This document shows, one piece after another, positions 32,641 through 41,386 of a stretch of DNA of 64,000 nt. This stretch comes from JADZAI01 sp046348585. Lineage in GTDB: Bacteria > Pseudomonadota > Alphaproteobacteria > Micropepsales > Micropepsaceae. The stretch spans positions 1 through 64,000 of the forward strand of contig JAXMDZ010000013.1 in assembly GCA_046348585.1 (NCBI GenBank), read 5' to 3'. The stretch's first letter is position 1, and each line of letters begins with the position of its first letter. A model generated the notes under the pieces. It ran no database searches. It was not told where the DNA came from and saw only the letters and a list, made by a program, of their open reading frames with translations. Position numbers and translations under genes: made by a program.

Positions 32641-33964
32641 GGAAGCGGATCGGCGTTCCCGGCAGGTCGAAGTTCTCTCGCAGGCCGTTGGTGAGATAGC
32701 GCAGATATTCGTCCGGCAATTCGTTCAGCTGGTTGCCGAAAAGGGCGAAGGTCGGCGGGCGCGTCTTGGCCTGCGTGATATAGCGCAGCTTGATCCGCCG
32801 GCCGGAGATCGCGGGCGGCGCATGGCGCTCCATGGCGTGCTGAAGCCAGCGATTGAGCGCCGACGTCGGCACATGCTTGTTCCAGACGGCTTCGGCGGCC
32901 AGCACCGCCGGCATCAGCCGCTCGATGCCCTGTCCGGTCAGGCCTGAGAGCATCACGATCGGCGCGCCCTTCACCTGGGGCAGCAACTCCGTCGCCTGCC
33001 GCTTTAGTTCGGCGAGACGGCGCTGCTTGTCTTCGACCATGTCCCACTTGTTGACCGCGAGGACCAAAGCCCGCCCTTCACGCTCGACCAGATCGGCGAT
33101 CGTCAGATCCTGCTTCTCGAAGGGGGCGGCCGCGTCCATCAGAAGGATCACCACCTCGGCGAACCGGATCGCCCGCAGCGCATCGGTGACCGACAGCTTC
33201 TCCAGCTTCTCCACGATCCGGGCGCGGCGGCGCATCCCCGCCGTGTCGAACAGCTTGATCGCCCGGCCTTCGAAGGTCCAATCGACCGAAATCGAATCCC
33301 GCGTCGTTCCGGCCATCGGGCTGGTCAGCAGCCGCTCGTCGCCGATCAGCCGGTTGATGAGCGTCGATTTGCCCGCGTTAGGGCGGCCGACCACGGCGAT
33401 CTGCAACGGCCGCACGGCCTTCTCGCCGTCCGTCTCTTCCTCCTCGGCGAACTCGTCTTCGTCCTCAGGTTCCGGCCCGAAGGGCTGCAACGCGGAGAAG
33501 AGCTCGCCCATGCCCTCGCCATGTTCCGCCGAGAGGGCGATAGGCTCGCCGAGGCCGAGACCATAGGCTTCGCCGATGCCGCCGAACCCGGCATTCCCCT
33601 CGGCCTTGTTCGCCGCGAGAATGACCGGCTTGCCCGACTTGCGCAGAATCGCGGCGATCGCCTTGTCGTCCGGCGTCACGCCGGCCCGCGCATCGATCAT
33701 GAACAGCAGCACGTCGGCCGCTTCGATCGCGCGCTCCGTCTGCGCCCGGATGCGCTTGTCGAGATCGCTGTCGGGCTTGTCGTCGAGGCCGGCGGTATCG
33801 ACGATCTTGAAGGTCAGCGGCCCGAGCGAGGCGTCGCCTTCGCGGCGGTCGCGGGTCACCCCAGGAGCGTCATCGACCAGCGCGACGCGCTTTCCCCCGA
33901 GCCGATTGAACAGCGTCGACTTGCCGACATTCGGCCGGCCGACGATGGCGAGGGTAAAGGTCAT
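32603..33964 (-). CDS. der: Ribosome assembly GTPase Der (EngA)
   Basis: Der has two GTPase domains and helps 50S subunit assembly. The 453-residue protein has P-loops GRPNVGKSTLFNR and GRPNAGKSTLINR, each with DTAG (DTAGLDDKP, DTAGMRRRA) and NKxD-type motifs (AANKAEG, VNKWDM), and a KH-like C-terminal domain. An acidic linker (EDEDEFAEEEETDGE) joins the domains. The 3' end overlaps the convergent SDR gene by 38 bases. Confidence 0.97.
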   Translation of the reverse strand: MTFTLAIVGRPNVGKSTLFNRLGGKRVALVDDAPGVTRDRREGDASLGPLTFKIVDTAGLDDKPDSDLDKRIRAQTERAIEAADVLLFMIDARAGVTPDDKAIAAILRKSGKPVILAANKAEGNAGFGGIGEAYGLGLGEPIALSAEHGEGMGELFSALQPFGPEPEDEDEFAEEEETDGEKAVRPLQIAVVGRPNAGKSTLINRLIGDERLLTSPMAGTTRDSISVDWTFEGRAIKLFDTAGMRRRARIVEKLEKLSVTDALRAIRFAEVVILLMDAAAPFEKQDLTIADLVEREGRALVLAVNKWDMVEDKQRRLAELKRQATELLPQVKGAPIVMLSGLTGQGIERLMPAVLAAEAVWNKHVPTSALNRWLQHAMERHAPPAISGRRIKLRYITQAKTRPPTFALFGNQLNELPDEYLRYLTNGLRENFDLPGTPIRFLKRTSKNPYAEE

Positions 33965-33983
33965 GATGCAGTCGCAGGCCGCC

Positions 33984-35393
33984 TCAACGATAGGCGGTCA
34001 GCACTCCGTCTTCATTGAGGATGTAGAGCGTGCCGTCCGCGACGATCGGTGCGATGATCGACCCGGCATCCAGCTCGAAGCTTTGCTCAACGGCGCCAGT
34101 AGCGGCCGCGACCACCGCCATGCGGCCGTCGGTCGAGACGAGGATCAGGTGGCCTTGGGCCATCAGCGGTCCGCTCCATTCGACCGTGTCGCTGCGGTCC
34201 TCCTCGTCTTCCCAGCGGCCGAGATAGGTCGTCCACGCGACGCGCCCGCTCGATTTCTCGAAGCAGGTCAGATTTCCGTTGGTCGCCATGACATAGACGT
34301 AGTCCCCGGCGACCCACGGCGTCTGGACGCCCGCGACATCGCGCGTCCAAACGCGTTCGCCCGAGCGAAGGTCGATGGCGACCAGACGGCCGGCATGGCT
34401 GACGGCGAACACCAGGTTGCCGTCGATCGCCGGACGGCCGGCGATGTCGTTGATCGACGACAGCGTGTCGGCCTGCCCGGTGCGGGTCAGCGAGTCGTTC
34501 CAGACCGGACGGCCATTATTCGTCCGCAGCGCATAGAGATCGCCGTTCGTGTAGGGGACGATGACATACTCGGAATTCGCCGCGGGGCTCACGCTGGCGA
34601 GCACGCTGGCCGTCTCGGAGAAGACTTCGTGCGTCCACAGATCGGCGCCGGTCGCGGCGTCCAACGCCCAGGACCGGTTGTCGCGGTTCATGGCGAAGAC
34701 GCGTCCGTCGCGCACCGTCGGCGCAGTGTGGAATGGCGTCTCGACCTGCTTGGACCAGAGCCGCCCGCCTGACCGCGCGTCGAGCGCGACGATCTCGCGG
34801 AAGCCGGTCGTCACGAACAGGCGGCCGTCGGCGAACGCAAGGCCGCCACCATAGCCTTCCTCAGGGCTATCGCCGGCGGTGCTGAAGAAGAAGAAGTCCG
34901 ACGAAGTGTCTTCCGGCGCCAGCGTGGTCGCCCAGACCTCGTTGCCAGTCGCGGCGTCGAAGGCCCGCACATTCGCCGCTGCATCGAGCGTGAAGACCAT
35001 GCCACCGGCGACGATCGGAGTCGCGGTGATCGCCGAATCCGACGACGTGCCGACGCCGATCTCCGCCGTCCAGGCGACGTTGAAGCTCACGGGCGCGTCG
35101 GTGTTGCCGACGACGTTCTCGGACGTGCCGCCGGGCAGCGGCCACGACCCGACGTGAACGGCCGCCGGAACGCCGACCGCCATGCCGGCGAACGCGGGAT
35201 CCTGAACCACCGCGTCCTGCCCGCGCGGCATCAGCGAAATGCGCTGCCCCGGCACCCGCTTGGCGTCCGCCGACGAGCCGAAGATCGAGTCGCCGACCGA
35301 CTCCAGCGTGCTGCAACCGCCCGCGCACAGGGCGAAGGCCAGAACCGTCGATCGAAGCATCGTCGAACGGAAGGAACGAACGGCCGAATTCAT
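33984..35393 (-). CDS. bamB: Outer-membrane assembly lipoprotein BamB-like (PQQ-type beta-propeller)
   Basis: The 469-residue product has an N-terminal hydrophobic segment with a lipobox-like FALCAGGC, followed by a beta-propeller of PQQ-type repeats (GGMVFTLDAAANVRAFDAAT, FVTTGFREIVALDARSG, WALDAATGADLWTHE, VAIDLRSGERVWTRD). BamB supports folding of outer-membrane proteins in the BAM complex. The start at 35393 (MNSAVRSFRS) leaves a 19-base gap to the upstream YfgM-like gene; a longer start would overlap it. der lies 20 bases downstream. The der-bamB-yfgM linkage is common in proteobacteria. Confidence 0.88.
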   Translation of the reverse strand: MNSAVRSFRSTMLRSTVLAFALCAGGCSTLESVGDSIFGSSADAKRVPGQRISLMPRGQDAVVQDPAFAGMAVGVPAAVHVGSWPLPGGTSENVVGNTDAPVSFNVAWTAEIGVGTSSDSAITATPIVAGGMVFTLDAAANVRAFDAATGNEVWATTLAPEDTSSDFFFFSTAGDSPEEGYGGGLAFADGRLFVTTGFREIVALDARSGGRLWSKQVETPFHTAPTVRDGRVFAMNRDNRSWALDAATGADLWTHEVFSETASVLASVSPAANSEYVIVPYTNGDLYALRTNNGRPVWNDSLTRTGQADTLSSINDIAGRPAIDGNLVFAVSHAGRLVAIDLRSGERVWTRDVAGVQTPWVAGDYVYVMATNGNLTCFEKSSGRVAWTTYLGRWEDEEDRSDTVEWSGPLMAQGHLILVSTDGRMAVVAAATGAVEQSFELDAGSIIAPIVADGTLYILNEDGVLTAYR

Positions 35394-35412
35394 GGACTGG
35401 ACCTGGTTCTGG

Positions 35413-36165
35413 TTAGGGCTGCTGGGGGGCATCGGCAGGCGATGGAGCGGGTGTCGCCTCGGGCGTCGTGACCGGCGCGGCGTCCTGAGCGACAGGCGCG
35501 GCGTCCCCGGCCGGCATCGAGCCTCCGCCGGCGAGGAAGTCGGAGATCTTGAGCGCCCGGGCGCGCAGCGTGTCCGGAGCAGCGGTATCCGCCGCGAGGG
35601 CTGCGAATGTCTGCTGGGCGGCAGCCAGGTCTCCGGCCCTCAGGTCGGCGATCCCTTGAATTTCCCGCGCCTCGAAGCGCCATGGATTGCCGTCCGCCGC
35701 CATCGGGGCGACGCGGTTCTTCAGGACGTCCGGCGCTTCGATATCGGCGACCGCATAGGCGGCACGGATGCGCGCCAGCGCCTTCAGCCGTTCATCGGCC
35801 CCGGAATTGGCGATCTGGTCGTAGATCGCCAGCGCTCCCTGCAAGTCGTTCTTGGCGACCATAAGCCCAGCCTGGCGAAAACGCGCCAGGATCGGATAGC
35901 CGGTGCCGTCCTGCCGGCCGATCGCGTCGAAGGCGGCGATGCCCTGGTCGATCGTGCTCGCATCGACCGCATCGCCAGCCGCGGCGAAGGCATCGGCGGC
36001 CGCCGCCGCCTGCGCCGCCTGATGACCGCGCCACCACATGACGCCCGCCGTCGCGAGCACCGCAAGAACAGCGACTGTGAGGAAAACTGTCCCGTAACGG
36101 GACCAGAGCTTGTTCAGGCGATCGCGCCTGAGGTCTTCCTCGACCTCGTGAAAAATGTCGGTCAA
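35413..36165 (-). CDS. YfgM-like membrane-anchored tetratricopeptide protein
   Basis: The ~250-residue product begins TDIFHEVEEDLRRDRLNKLW, then a single membrane segment (TVFLTVAVLAVLATAGVMW) and a helical, Ala-rich periplasmic region with TPR-like repeats, ending in a Pro/Ala tail. This matches YfgM, an ancillary protein of the SecYEG translocon, which sits next to BamB in many genomes. The start is placed on the TTG at 36165 because homologues begin with this motif; a TTG at 36189 would add eight residues. Both starts are non-ATG, so expression may be modest. Confidence 0.8.
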   Translation of the reverse strand: MTDIFHEVEEDLRRDRLNKLWSRYGTVFLTVAVLAVLATAGVMWWRGHQAAQAAAAADAFAAAGDAVDASTIDQGIAAFDAIGRQDGTGYPILARFRQAGLMVAKNDLQGALAIYDQIANSGADERLKALARIRAAYAVADIEAPDVLKNRVAPMAADGNPWRFEAREIQGIADLRAGDLAAAQQTFAALAADTAAPDTLRARALKISDFLAGGGSMPAGDAAPVAQDAAPVTTPEATPAPSPADAPQQP

Positions 36166-36389
36166 TGAGCGGATTCCGGCGTCACGCAACTACGATAGCG
36201 GCGGGCAAGCTATAAATTGCGCCGCCGTCGCAGGCAAACCCCAAAACGCCCCAGGCGGCGGCTCCAGACCCCGCCCACCGGGACTTCAGGCCGGCCGCAT
36301 CCGGCGCGACTTCCCCGCAACAGAGCGGCTTTATGTAGCGCCGCGCTATCTGAGGATATTGCGCGGGGTGCATTGGCGCGCCTAAAGAA

Positions 36390-36986
36390 ATGTTCATGCG
36401 TTCCCGGAGTGTCCCAGCCGCTGCCTTGGCTTTCGCCCTCGCCCTTTGCGGCGAGGCGATGGCGAACGGCGGATTTGCGGGCGACGAGCGGGTGTTCTCC
36501 GGCGTCGCTGGCCTGTCCGGCGAGGGACTGATCGTTCCGCAAACCTTGGTTGCCGGCGGCATGATGGGATTCGATCACCGTTTCGACGCCGGCGCGGCCG
36601 GGCCGATGACGCTGATCACGACCGCGGGCGGCGGCTCGCTCGCCGAGGGTCTGGGCGCCTTTCCGCTGTCGTCGATGGACGGCATGGACCTCCAGACCCG
36701 GCTGACCCCCGGCGACATGTTCTGGGGTCTGACCCCCTATGTCGGCGTCGATGTCAGCGCGACTTCGGGCGAGAGCCGCGTGTTCCAGGGCATTTCCACC
36801 CTGCTGCCCGCGCAGGGAGATTCGGTTGCGCTTCAGGGCGTGGCCGGCATCGCCTACGAATTGATGCCCGGCGTCGGGGCCGGGCTTGAGTATCGCTACC
36901 AGAGCCACACGGCGGCGACTCCCGTGGCGAGCGATGCATCGTCCAACCAGACCATCATGATGAGGTTGGACCTAGGCCTGAACTGA
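36390..36986 (+). CDS. Exported protein resembling an outer-membrane barrel, function unknown
   Basis: The 198-residue product has a signal peptide (AAALAFALALCGEAMA) and then Gly-rich sequence with alternating hydrophobic residues (MFWGLTPYVGVDVSATS, VALQGVAGIAYELMPGVGAGLEYRYQSH, IMMRLDLGLN). The GVGAGLEYRY segment is typical of small outer-membrane beta-barrels, but the C terminus lacks the usual final aromatic residue. It stands alone, 200 bases from the yfgM-like gene, with no clear ribosome site at the first ATG; ATG at 36396 is an alternative. A strong terminator follows. Confidence 0.6.
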   Translation: MFMRSRSVPAAALAFALALCGEAMANGGFAGDERVFSGVAGLSGEGLIVPQTLVAGGMMGFDHRFDAGAAGPMTLITTAGGGSLAEGLGAFPLSSMDGMDLQTRLTPGDMFWGLTPYVGVDVSATSGESRVFQGISTLLPAQGDSVALQGVAGIAYELMPGVGAGLEYRYQSHTAATPVASDASSNQTIMMRLDLGLN

Positions 36987-37047
36987 GGCCGTTCACACAT
37001 TCGGGATTGTTCCTGACGAGCGGGGGGCCAGCTCCTCAGGAGCCGCG

Positions 37048-37094
37048 CGGCCGCTGAAGCACTTGAGGGGGTGCTTCGGCGGCCGTCGCCTTTT
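37048..37094 (+). terminator. Intrinsic terminator after the envelope protein
   Basis: CGGCCGCTGAAGCAC pairs with GTGCTTCGGCGGCCG (one G-U) around an eight-base loop and is followed by TCGCCTTTT. It lies about 60 bases after the stop at 36986. Confidence 0.85.
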
Positions 37095-37195
37095 CCGGGG
37101 GTGCGTGACGACAGTCACCTCCCCTATCCAGTGCCTGTCACAGACCCTCGGCGACGCCGTCTCTACACCGCGAACACCTTCGCGGAGAGACAATC

Positions 37196-38245
37196 ATGAC
37201 CATCCACCAGAACATCGGCGCGCCTGAATCGACCACTCCCGTGCCGCCGACGCCCGCAGAATTCATCATGCAGATCGGCACCGGCATGTGGCTGGCGCGC
37301 GCGCTGTGGGGCGCGGCGCGCCTCAAGCTTGCGGACGCGATCGGAGACACGCCGATGACGCCCAGCGCGATCGCCTTCGTCTGCGATGCGAATGCCGATT
37401 CCGTCGCACGTGTCCTGCGGACGCTGTCGGCTTTCGGCGTGTTCGCGCAGACCTCGGAGGGCCGTTTCGCCCACAACGACGTCTCGCGCCTGCTGCGCAG
37501 CGATCATCCCGAAAGCCAGCGCAGCTTCGTCGAGGCGGTGTTCGGCAACGAGCACTATGCCGCCTGGAGCGAACTGGAGACCACCATGCGCACCGGCAAG
37601 GCGGGCTTCGACGTTCACTACGGCGAGCCGGTGTTCGACTATTTCCGCAAGCACCCCGAAAGCGAGAAGCTGTTCGGCGAAGCGATGACCGCGACGACGC
37701 GGATGGTCGATCGGGCCGTTCTCGAGGCGCATGATTTCGGCCGTTTCGATCTGGCCGTCGACGTCGGCGGCAGCCATGCAAGCCTTCTGTCCGGGCTGCT
37801 TGCGCTTCATCCGGAGAGCCGGGGCATTGTGTTCGACCTGCCGGCGACGGCCGAGGCGGGCCGCGTGCACTGGCAGGGCACCGAGCCGGGGCGCCGGATC
37901 GAAGCGGTCGGCGGCGACTTCTTCGCGTCCGTACCGGAAGGCGATCTCTACCTGCTGAAGTTCATCCTGCACGACTGGACCGATGAGCAGTGCCTGCAGA
38001 TCCTGCGCACGATCCGCGCCGCCGCGAAGGCGGGCGCGCGCCTGGCGATCTGTGAGATGGTGTTGCCGGAGGTTGCTGAGCCGCATCCGGGGTTTTTGAT
38101 GGATCTCAACATGTTGGCGCAGACTGGCGGGCGCGAGCGCACGGTCGCCCAGTACGATTCACTGCTGGTTCCGGCGGGTTTCAAGATCGCGAAAGTGACG
38201 CCGACCGCGAGCCCGATGAGCGTGATCGAGGCGGTCGCCGTCTGA
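37196..38245 (+). CDS. SAM-dependent O-methyltransferase, plant-type family
   Basis: The 349-residue product is of the O-methyltransferase family 2 kind: an N-terminal winged-helix dimerisation region (LWGAARLKLADAIGDTPMT), then the SAM fold (VDVGGSHASLLSGLL), the FDLPATAE strand, and the catalytic His region LLKFILHDWTDEQCLQILR with His and Asp in place. Such enzymes methylate hydroxyls of small aromatic or secondary metabolites. GGAG stands 11 bases before the ATG, inside a small inverted repeat CGCGAA-CACC-TTCGCG (37169-37184). No biosynthetic genes are adjacent, so the substrate is unknown. Confidence 0.85.
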   Translation: MTIHQNIGAPESTTPVPPTPAEFIMQIGTGMWLARALWGAARLKLADAIGDTPMTPSAIAFVCDANADSVARVLRTLSAFGVFAQTSEGRFAHNDVSRLLRSDHPESQRSFVEAVFGNEHYAAWSELETTMRTGKAGFDVHYGEPVFDYFRKHPESEKLFGEAMTATTRMVDRAVLEAHDFGRFDLAVDVGGSHASLLSGLLALHPESRGIVFDLPATAEAGRVHWQGTEPGRRIEAVGGDFFASVPEGDLYLLKFILHDWTDEQCLQILRTIRAAAKAGARLAICEMVLPEVAEPHPGFLMDLNMLAQTGGRERTVAQYDSLLVPAGFKIAKVTPTASPMSVIEAVAV

Positions 38246-38286
38246 CCCCCGGTGTCGCCCGTGCCCGACTCGCGCGATGATGCGGG

Positions 38287-38790
38287 ATGCGGAGCGATGT
38301 GGACCTCGCCTATCTGAAGCGCGCGGCGGCGGCCTATCTGGCGCGTTACGCCGCGTCCGCCGCGCAACTTGAGCGTGTTCTCCAGCGGCGGGTCGCCAAG
38401 CGCTGCCGGATCAGCGGGGCGGACCCGGCCGACCATGCCGAGACGGTGAAGGCGGCGGTGGCGTTCTGCGCCGGGGCGGGGCTGGTGGACGACGCCGCCT
38501 TCGCGGCGGGGCGGACGGCGACGCTGGCCCAGCGGGGCTGGCCGGAGCGGCGCATCAGGGCGGCGCTGGCGCAGAAGGGCGTCACCCGCGAGACGGCGGA
38601 GGCGGCGCTGGCCGGGGCGGAGATCGACGACGCGGCGGCGGCGCGGCGCTTCGCCGAGCGGCGGCGGCTGGGCCCGTTCCGGCCGCCGGACGCGCGGGCG
38701 GAGAAGCGCGACAAGGACATCGCGGCGATGATGCGGGCTGGCTTCGGCTTCGAGCTGGCGCGGGCGACGATCGGGCGCGGCGAGGATTGA
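38287..38790 (+). CDS. recX: RecA regulator RecX
   Basis: The 167-residue protein has three RecX-type helical repeats (AAAYLARYAASAAQLERVL, AGLVDDAAFAAGRTATLAQRG, RRIRAALAQKGVTRETAEAAL) and ends with IAAMMRAGFGFELARATI. RecX caps or disassembles RecA filaments. It is not next to recA here. No LexA-type site was found upstream. Confidence 0.85.
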   Translation: MRSDVDLAYLKRAAAAYLARYAASAAQLERVLQRRVAKRCRISGADPADHAETVKAAVAFCAGAGLVDDAAFAAGRTATLAQRGWPERRIRAALAQKGVTRETAEAALAGAEIDDAAAARRFAERRRLGPFRPPDARAEKRDKDIAAMMRAGFGFELARATIGRGED

Positions 38791-38810
38791 GGGGGCGTGG
38801 CTGGGGCTTT

Positions 38811-38885
38811 GCGTCCTTCGAGACGGCCGCTGTGCGGCCTCCTCAGGATGAGGAGGGGGTGGTGAATCCTCGGGATGAGGAGGGG
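38811..38885. repeat. Dispersed repeat family B, inverted copy
   Basis: GCGTCCTTCGAGACGG, a GGCCGC/GCGGCC stem and CCTCCTCAGGATGAGGAGG occur in reverse order to the copies at 15-22 kb; a second truncated CCTCGGGATGAGGAGG head follows. Confidence 0.78.
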
Positions 38886-38894
38886 GCGGCGCGG

Positions 38895-38908
38895 TTGATC
38901 TTGGTCAA
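38895..38908. promoter_or_regulatory. FNR/FixK-type box upstream of the DUF2189 gene
   Basis: TTGATCTTGGTCAA fits the TTGA-N6-TCAA consensus bound by alphaproteobacterial FnrL and FixK regulators. It is centred about 102 bases before the ATG at 39004. No clear -10 box follows, so the promoter geometry is not proven. Confidence 0.6.
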
Positions 38909-39003
38909 GGCGGAGCGGGAAGGCGGGGGGACAGGCTGACGCAGCGCCATGGGACGGCATTCCGTCACCACACCACAGAAACGGCGCAGGGGCGGAGGCG
39001 AGG

Positions 39004-39870
39004 ATGAGCGATACGGGCGAGACCCCGGGCGGCGGCCCGGTGGCGGGCGGAGCGGCGGACGTGGCGGCGCAGGGCGCGGCGGCGGCGGCCGAGGCGGTGC
39101 CGGCGCGGCAGCGCGGGCTGCTGCCCCCCATACGGCGGATCGGGCTCGGCGCGCCGTTCCGCTGGCTGACGGGCGCGTGGGGCGACATGCGCAAGGCGTG
39201 GATCCCCTGTCTCGTCTATGGCGGCGTGCTGGCGGGCATCAGCTTCCTGACCGGCCTGGCGCTGGTGCTGACCGACGCCTCGTTCCTGGCGCTGGTGCTG
39301 ACCTGCGGCTTCGTGTTCATCGCGCCGATGCTGGGGATGGGGCTGTACGAGGCCGGGCGGCTGATCGAGGCGGGCGAGACGCCCACCCTGCCCCGCATGG
39401 CGTTCGTGCAGCGGGCGTTCTCGCAGGATGTCGCGTATCTCGGCCTCTTCCTTCTGCTGATCTATCTGCTGTGGGGGCGGATCGCGCAGCTGGTCTATGG
39501 GCTTTCCACCTGGCACCTGCACGACAGCGTGTCGAAGTTCGTGACCTTCGCGCTGACCACCGGCGAGGGGCACACGATGCTGATGACCGGATCGCTGATC
39601 GGCGGGGTGATCGCCTTCTTCACCTATATGATCGTGGTGGTGGCGGCGCCGATGCTGCTGGACCGGCAGACCAACGTGTTCGCGGCGACGGTGACGAGCT
39701 TCACGGCGGTGGCGGCCAATCCCGTTCCCATGGCGCTGTGGGCGGTGCTGATCGTCCTGCTGCTGCTGGCGAGCGCGGCGACCGCCTTCGCCTTGCTGGT
39801 GGTCGTGTTCCCGCTGCTGGGGCTCGCCAGCTGGCGCGCCTATCGCGACCTGGTCGGCCAGGCGCCTTGA
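39004..39870 (+). CDS. DUF2189 family integral membrane protein
   Basis: The 288-residue product has an Ala/Gly-rich cytoplasmic start, then WLTGAWGDMRKAWIPCLVYGG leading into about six transmembrane segments (GVLAGISFLTGLALVL, LALVLTCGFVFIAPMLG, VAYLGLFLLLIYLLW, LMTGSLIGGVIAFFTYM, AVLIVLLLLASAATAF, LVVVFPLLGLAS). The pattern fits DUF2189, a family often met near genes for low-oxygen respiration. The upstream FNR/FixK-type box agrees with that. No molecular function is known to me. Confidence 0.85.
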   Translation: MSDTGETPGGGPVAGGAADVAAQGAAAAAEAVPARQRGLLPPIRRIGLGAPFRWLTGAWGDMRKAWIPCLVYGGVLAGISFLTGLALVLTDASFLALVLTCGFVFIAPMLGMGLYEAGRLIEAGETPTLPRMAFVQRAFSQDVAYLGLFLLLIYLLWGRIAQLVYGLSTWHLHDSVSKFVTFALTTGEGHTMLMTGSLIGGVIAFFTYMIVVVAAPMLLDRQTNVFAATVTSFTAVAANPVPMALWAVLIVLLLLASAATAFALLVVVFPLLGLASWRAYRDLVGQAP

Positions 39871-39949
39871 CGGCGCGCAAGGCGGCGCGGGCGGCGGGGC
39901 GGCAGACTGACAAAAAGCGTTCCGTCCCCTGCCCCATCGAGGCCCCGTC

Positions 39950-40378
39950 ATGCCGCGCCGTCTTCCCCTGTTGCTGGCGATCGCCCTCGCCCTGTTCGCG
40001 TTCGCGCCGGGGCCGCGCGAGGCGGCGGCGCAGGATGCCGACTGGTTCGTGGGCGCGTGGCGCGGCGAAGTGCCGGACCCGGTGCGCGGCACGGCGGTGA
40101 TCGAACTGCTGCTGGGCAATGACGGGCATTACCAGCGCAGCTATCGCCCGCAGGCGTATTTCGGGATGGTGTATGACACCGGCACCTGGGTGAGCGCGAA
40201 CGGGGCGCTGCAATTGCGCTGGACCGAATACACGGTGATCCCCAAGCCCGCCTATCCGCCGCTGCAACAGGGCACCGACACATTCGTGGTGGAGGCGGAC
40301 GGGCCGGACGCCTTCCGCTTCCGCTCGCCCGCCTGCGACGCGCCGCAATGCTGGGGCCGCATGGTGCGGGTGCAGTAA
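39950..40378 (+). CDS. Small secreted protein of unknown function
   Basis: The 142-residue product has a signal peptide (PLLLAIALALFAFAPG, cut near AAA) and a small beta-rich domain beginning DWFVGAWRGEVPD, with GHYQRSYRP and a C-terminal Cys pair (SPACDAPQCWGRM). The start resembles lipocalin-like or META-type domains in which the GxWxG-like turn opens the barrel. It lies 79 bases after the DUF2189 gene and may share its promoter. Function unknown. Confidence 0.65.
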   Translation: MPRRLPLLLAIALALFAFAPGPREAAAQDADWFVGAWRGEVPDPVRGTAVIELLLGNDGHYQRSYRPQAYFGMVYDTGTWVSANGALQLRWTEYTVIPKPAYPPLQQGTDTFVVEADGPDAFRFRSPACDAPQCWGRMVRVQ

Positions 40379-40403
40379 GCGCCCCCGGCCGCCGCTCGCG
40401 CCC

Positions 40404-40460
40404 CGCGACACAAAATGTCGCGCCGGCGGCGAAAAGCATCTTCGTTCCTCACTCCCCCAC
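40404..40460. repeat. Dispersed repeat family D with hairpin
   Basis: CGCGACA-CAAAA-TGTCGCG is a perfect 7-bp hairpin (40404-40422), followed by AAAGCATCTTCGTTCCTCAC, the reverse complement of the motif at 23919-23938. It marks the left edge of the AT-richer segment. Confidence 0.65.
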
Positions 40461-40973
40461 GGGGAGGGGGGCCTCCCCCAAGGTGACGGTAACGCCAACT
40501 TCAGGCCGGCGGCATTCGAACGTCGCGCCAAGGCGATTGTTCACAAACCCCGCCTTGCGCCCCGGCCCCGCCTGTTCACCCGCCCTCGCCCGCCTCGCCG
40601 CCCCCGCCATGCCTCCGCCCGCCCTTGTTGATGGCACGGGCGACAATAGAGGATTTTGGTCCTACTGTCGAGATGGAGCGCGGCAGGAGCGGCGGCTTTG
40701 AGTGGGGGAGACGCGCGACCGACGGCCGCCAGGCCCAGAGGCCGACGCCGTTCTCGTACTCGGCACGCGCCATCCTGAACGATCCGTGCTTCCCGCAACT
40801 TGCGGACCAACTCAGACTCATGAAGTACCGAAAGCCGACGGGGAAGAATCCGGACGTGTGCAACGAGGCGGCAGCGCTGACGCTTTGTACGATGAATCAG
40901 GCGGGGTTCCCGGATCGCGCTTCGATGCGACGAGCAGTTGCGATACAAGAAACAGGTCGCCCATTTCCGAGCC
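40461..40973. other. About 500 bases without a recognised gene, left edge of the ubiquitin-like island
   Basis: Short open frames exist on both strands (for example 40625-41014 on plus, 40576-40863 on minus) but none resembles a known protein, has a signal peptide or has a convincing ribosome site. Base composition falls from the chromosomal level towards the island's level after about 40640. The segment may be a remnant of an insertion. Confidence 0.5.
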
Positions 40974-41381
40974 CTAACTTAGCCAATTCCAAAGCTGCAA
41001 AACCCATTTCTTGAACCGGCCCCAAAGGGTCCGTTCACTTGCGAGGCGTGCGAAATATTCGTCGCGTCTCCGGTATTCATCCGCGCGCCCAGCCCGTATT
41101 TCGGTATCACACAGCTGCGAAGCCCAATGGATGACACCATTGGTGATGATGTAGTGAGACCGGCACGCAAGTTGCCAATTCCCGACTGAAGGCCACAACG
41201 TCGGCAGCCCATCGCGTTCCGAAAGGCTCCACGCGGATGGGTTAATTGGAGTAACTACTTTTGTTCCGCAGCCGCACGCGCACAAGTGACCGGCCACTCC
41301 ATACTCCTCAGAGTAATACATCTTACCGGGAGCGAGATCCTTGGGTAGGTACACAACACGCTCTAATACGATATTGCTCAC
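40974..41381 (-). CDS. DUF6527 family protein of a ubiquitin-like operon (BubE-like)
   Basis: The 135-residue product has the DUF6527 pattern: HLCACGCGT (Cys34, Cys36, Cys38), a Trp-Ser-Leu turn, TLWPSVGNW, CRSHYIITNGVIHW. From memory this family occurs in bacterial ubiquitination-like (Bub) operons and was proposed there to be a serine protease with a Ser-His dyad. Candidate residues here are Ser65 (in WPSVG) or Ser75, with His76; the assignment is inference. It would act like a deconjugase or processing enzyme. It starts five bases after the E1-like gene and ends the operon. Codon use is more AT-rich than that of the chromosomal neighbours. Confidence 0.8.
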   Translation of the reverse strand: MSNIVLERVVYLPKDLAPGKMYYSEEYGVAGHLCACGCGTKVVTPINPSAWSLSERDGLPTLWPSVGNWQLACRSHYIITNGVIHWASQLCDTEIRAGRADEYRRRDEYFARLASERTLWGRFKKWVLQLWNWLS

Positions 41382-41386
41382 CTCTC

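Noticed and set aside
40576..41014. Short open frames on both strands left of the DUF6527 gene.
   Set aside because: No ribosome site, no recognisable domain, and the plus-strand frame overlaps the end of the DUF6527 gene.
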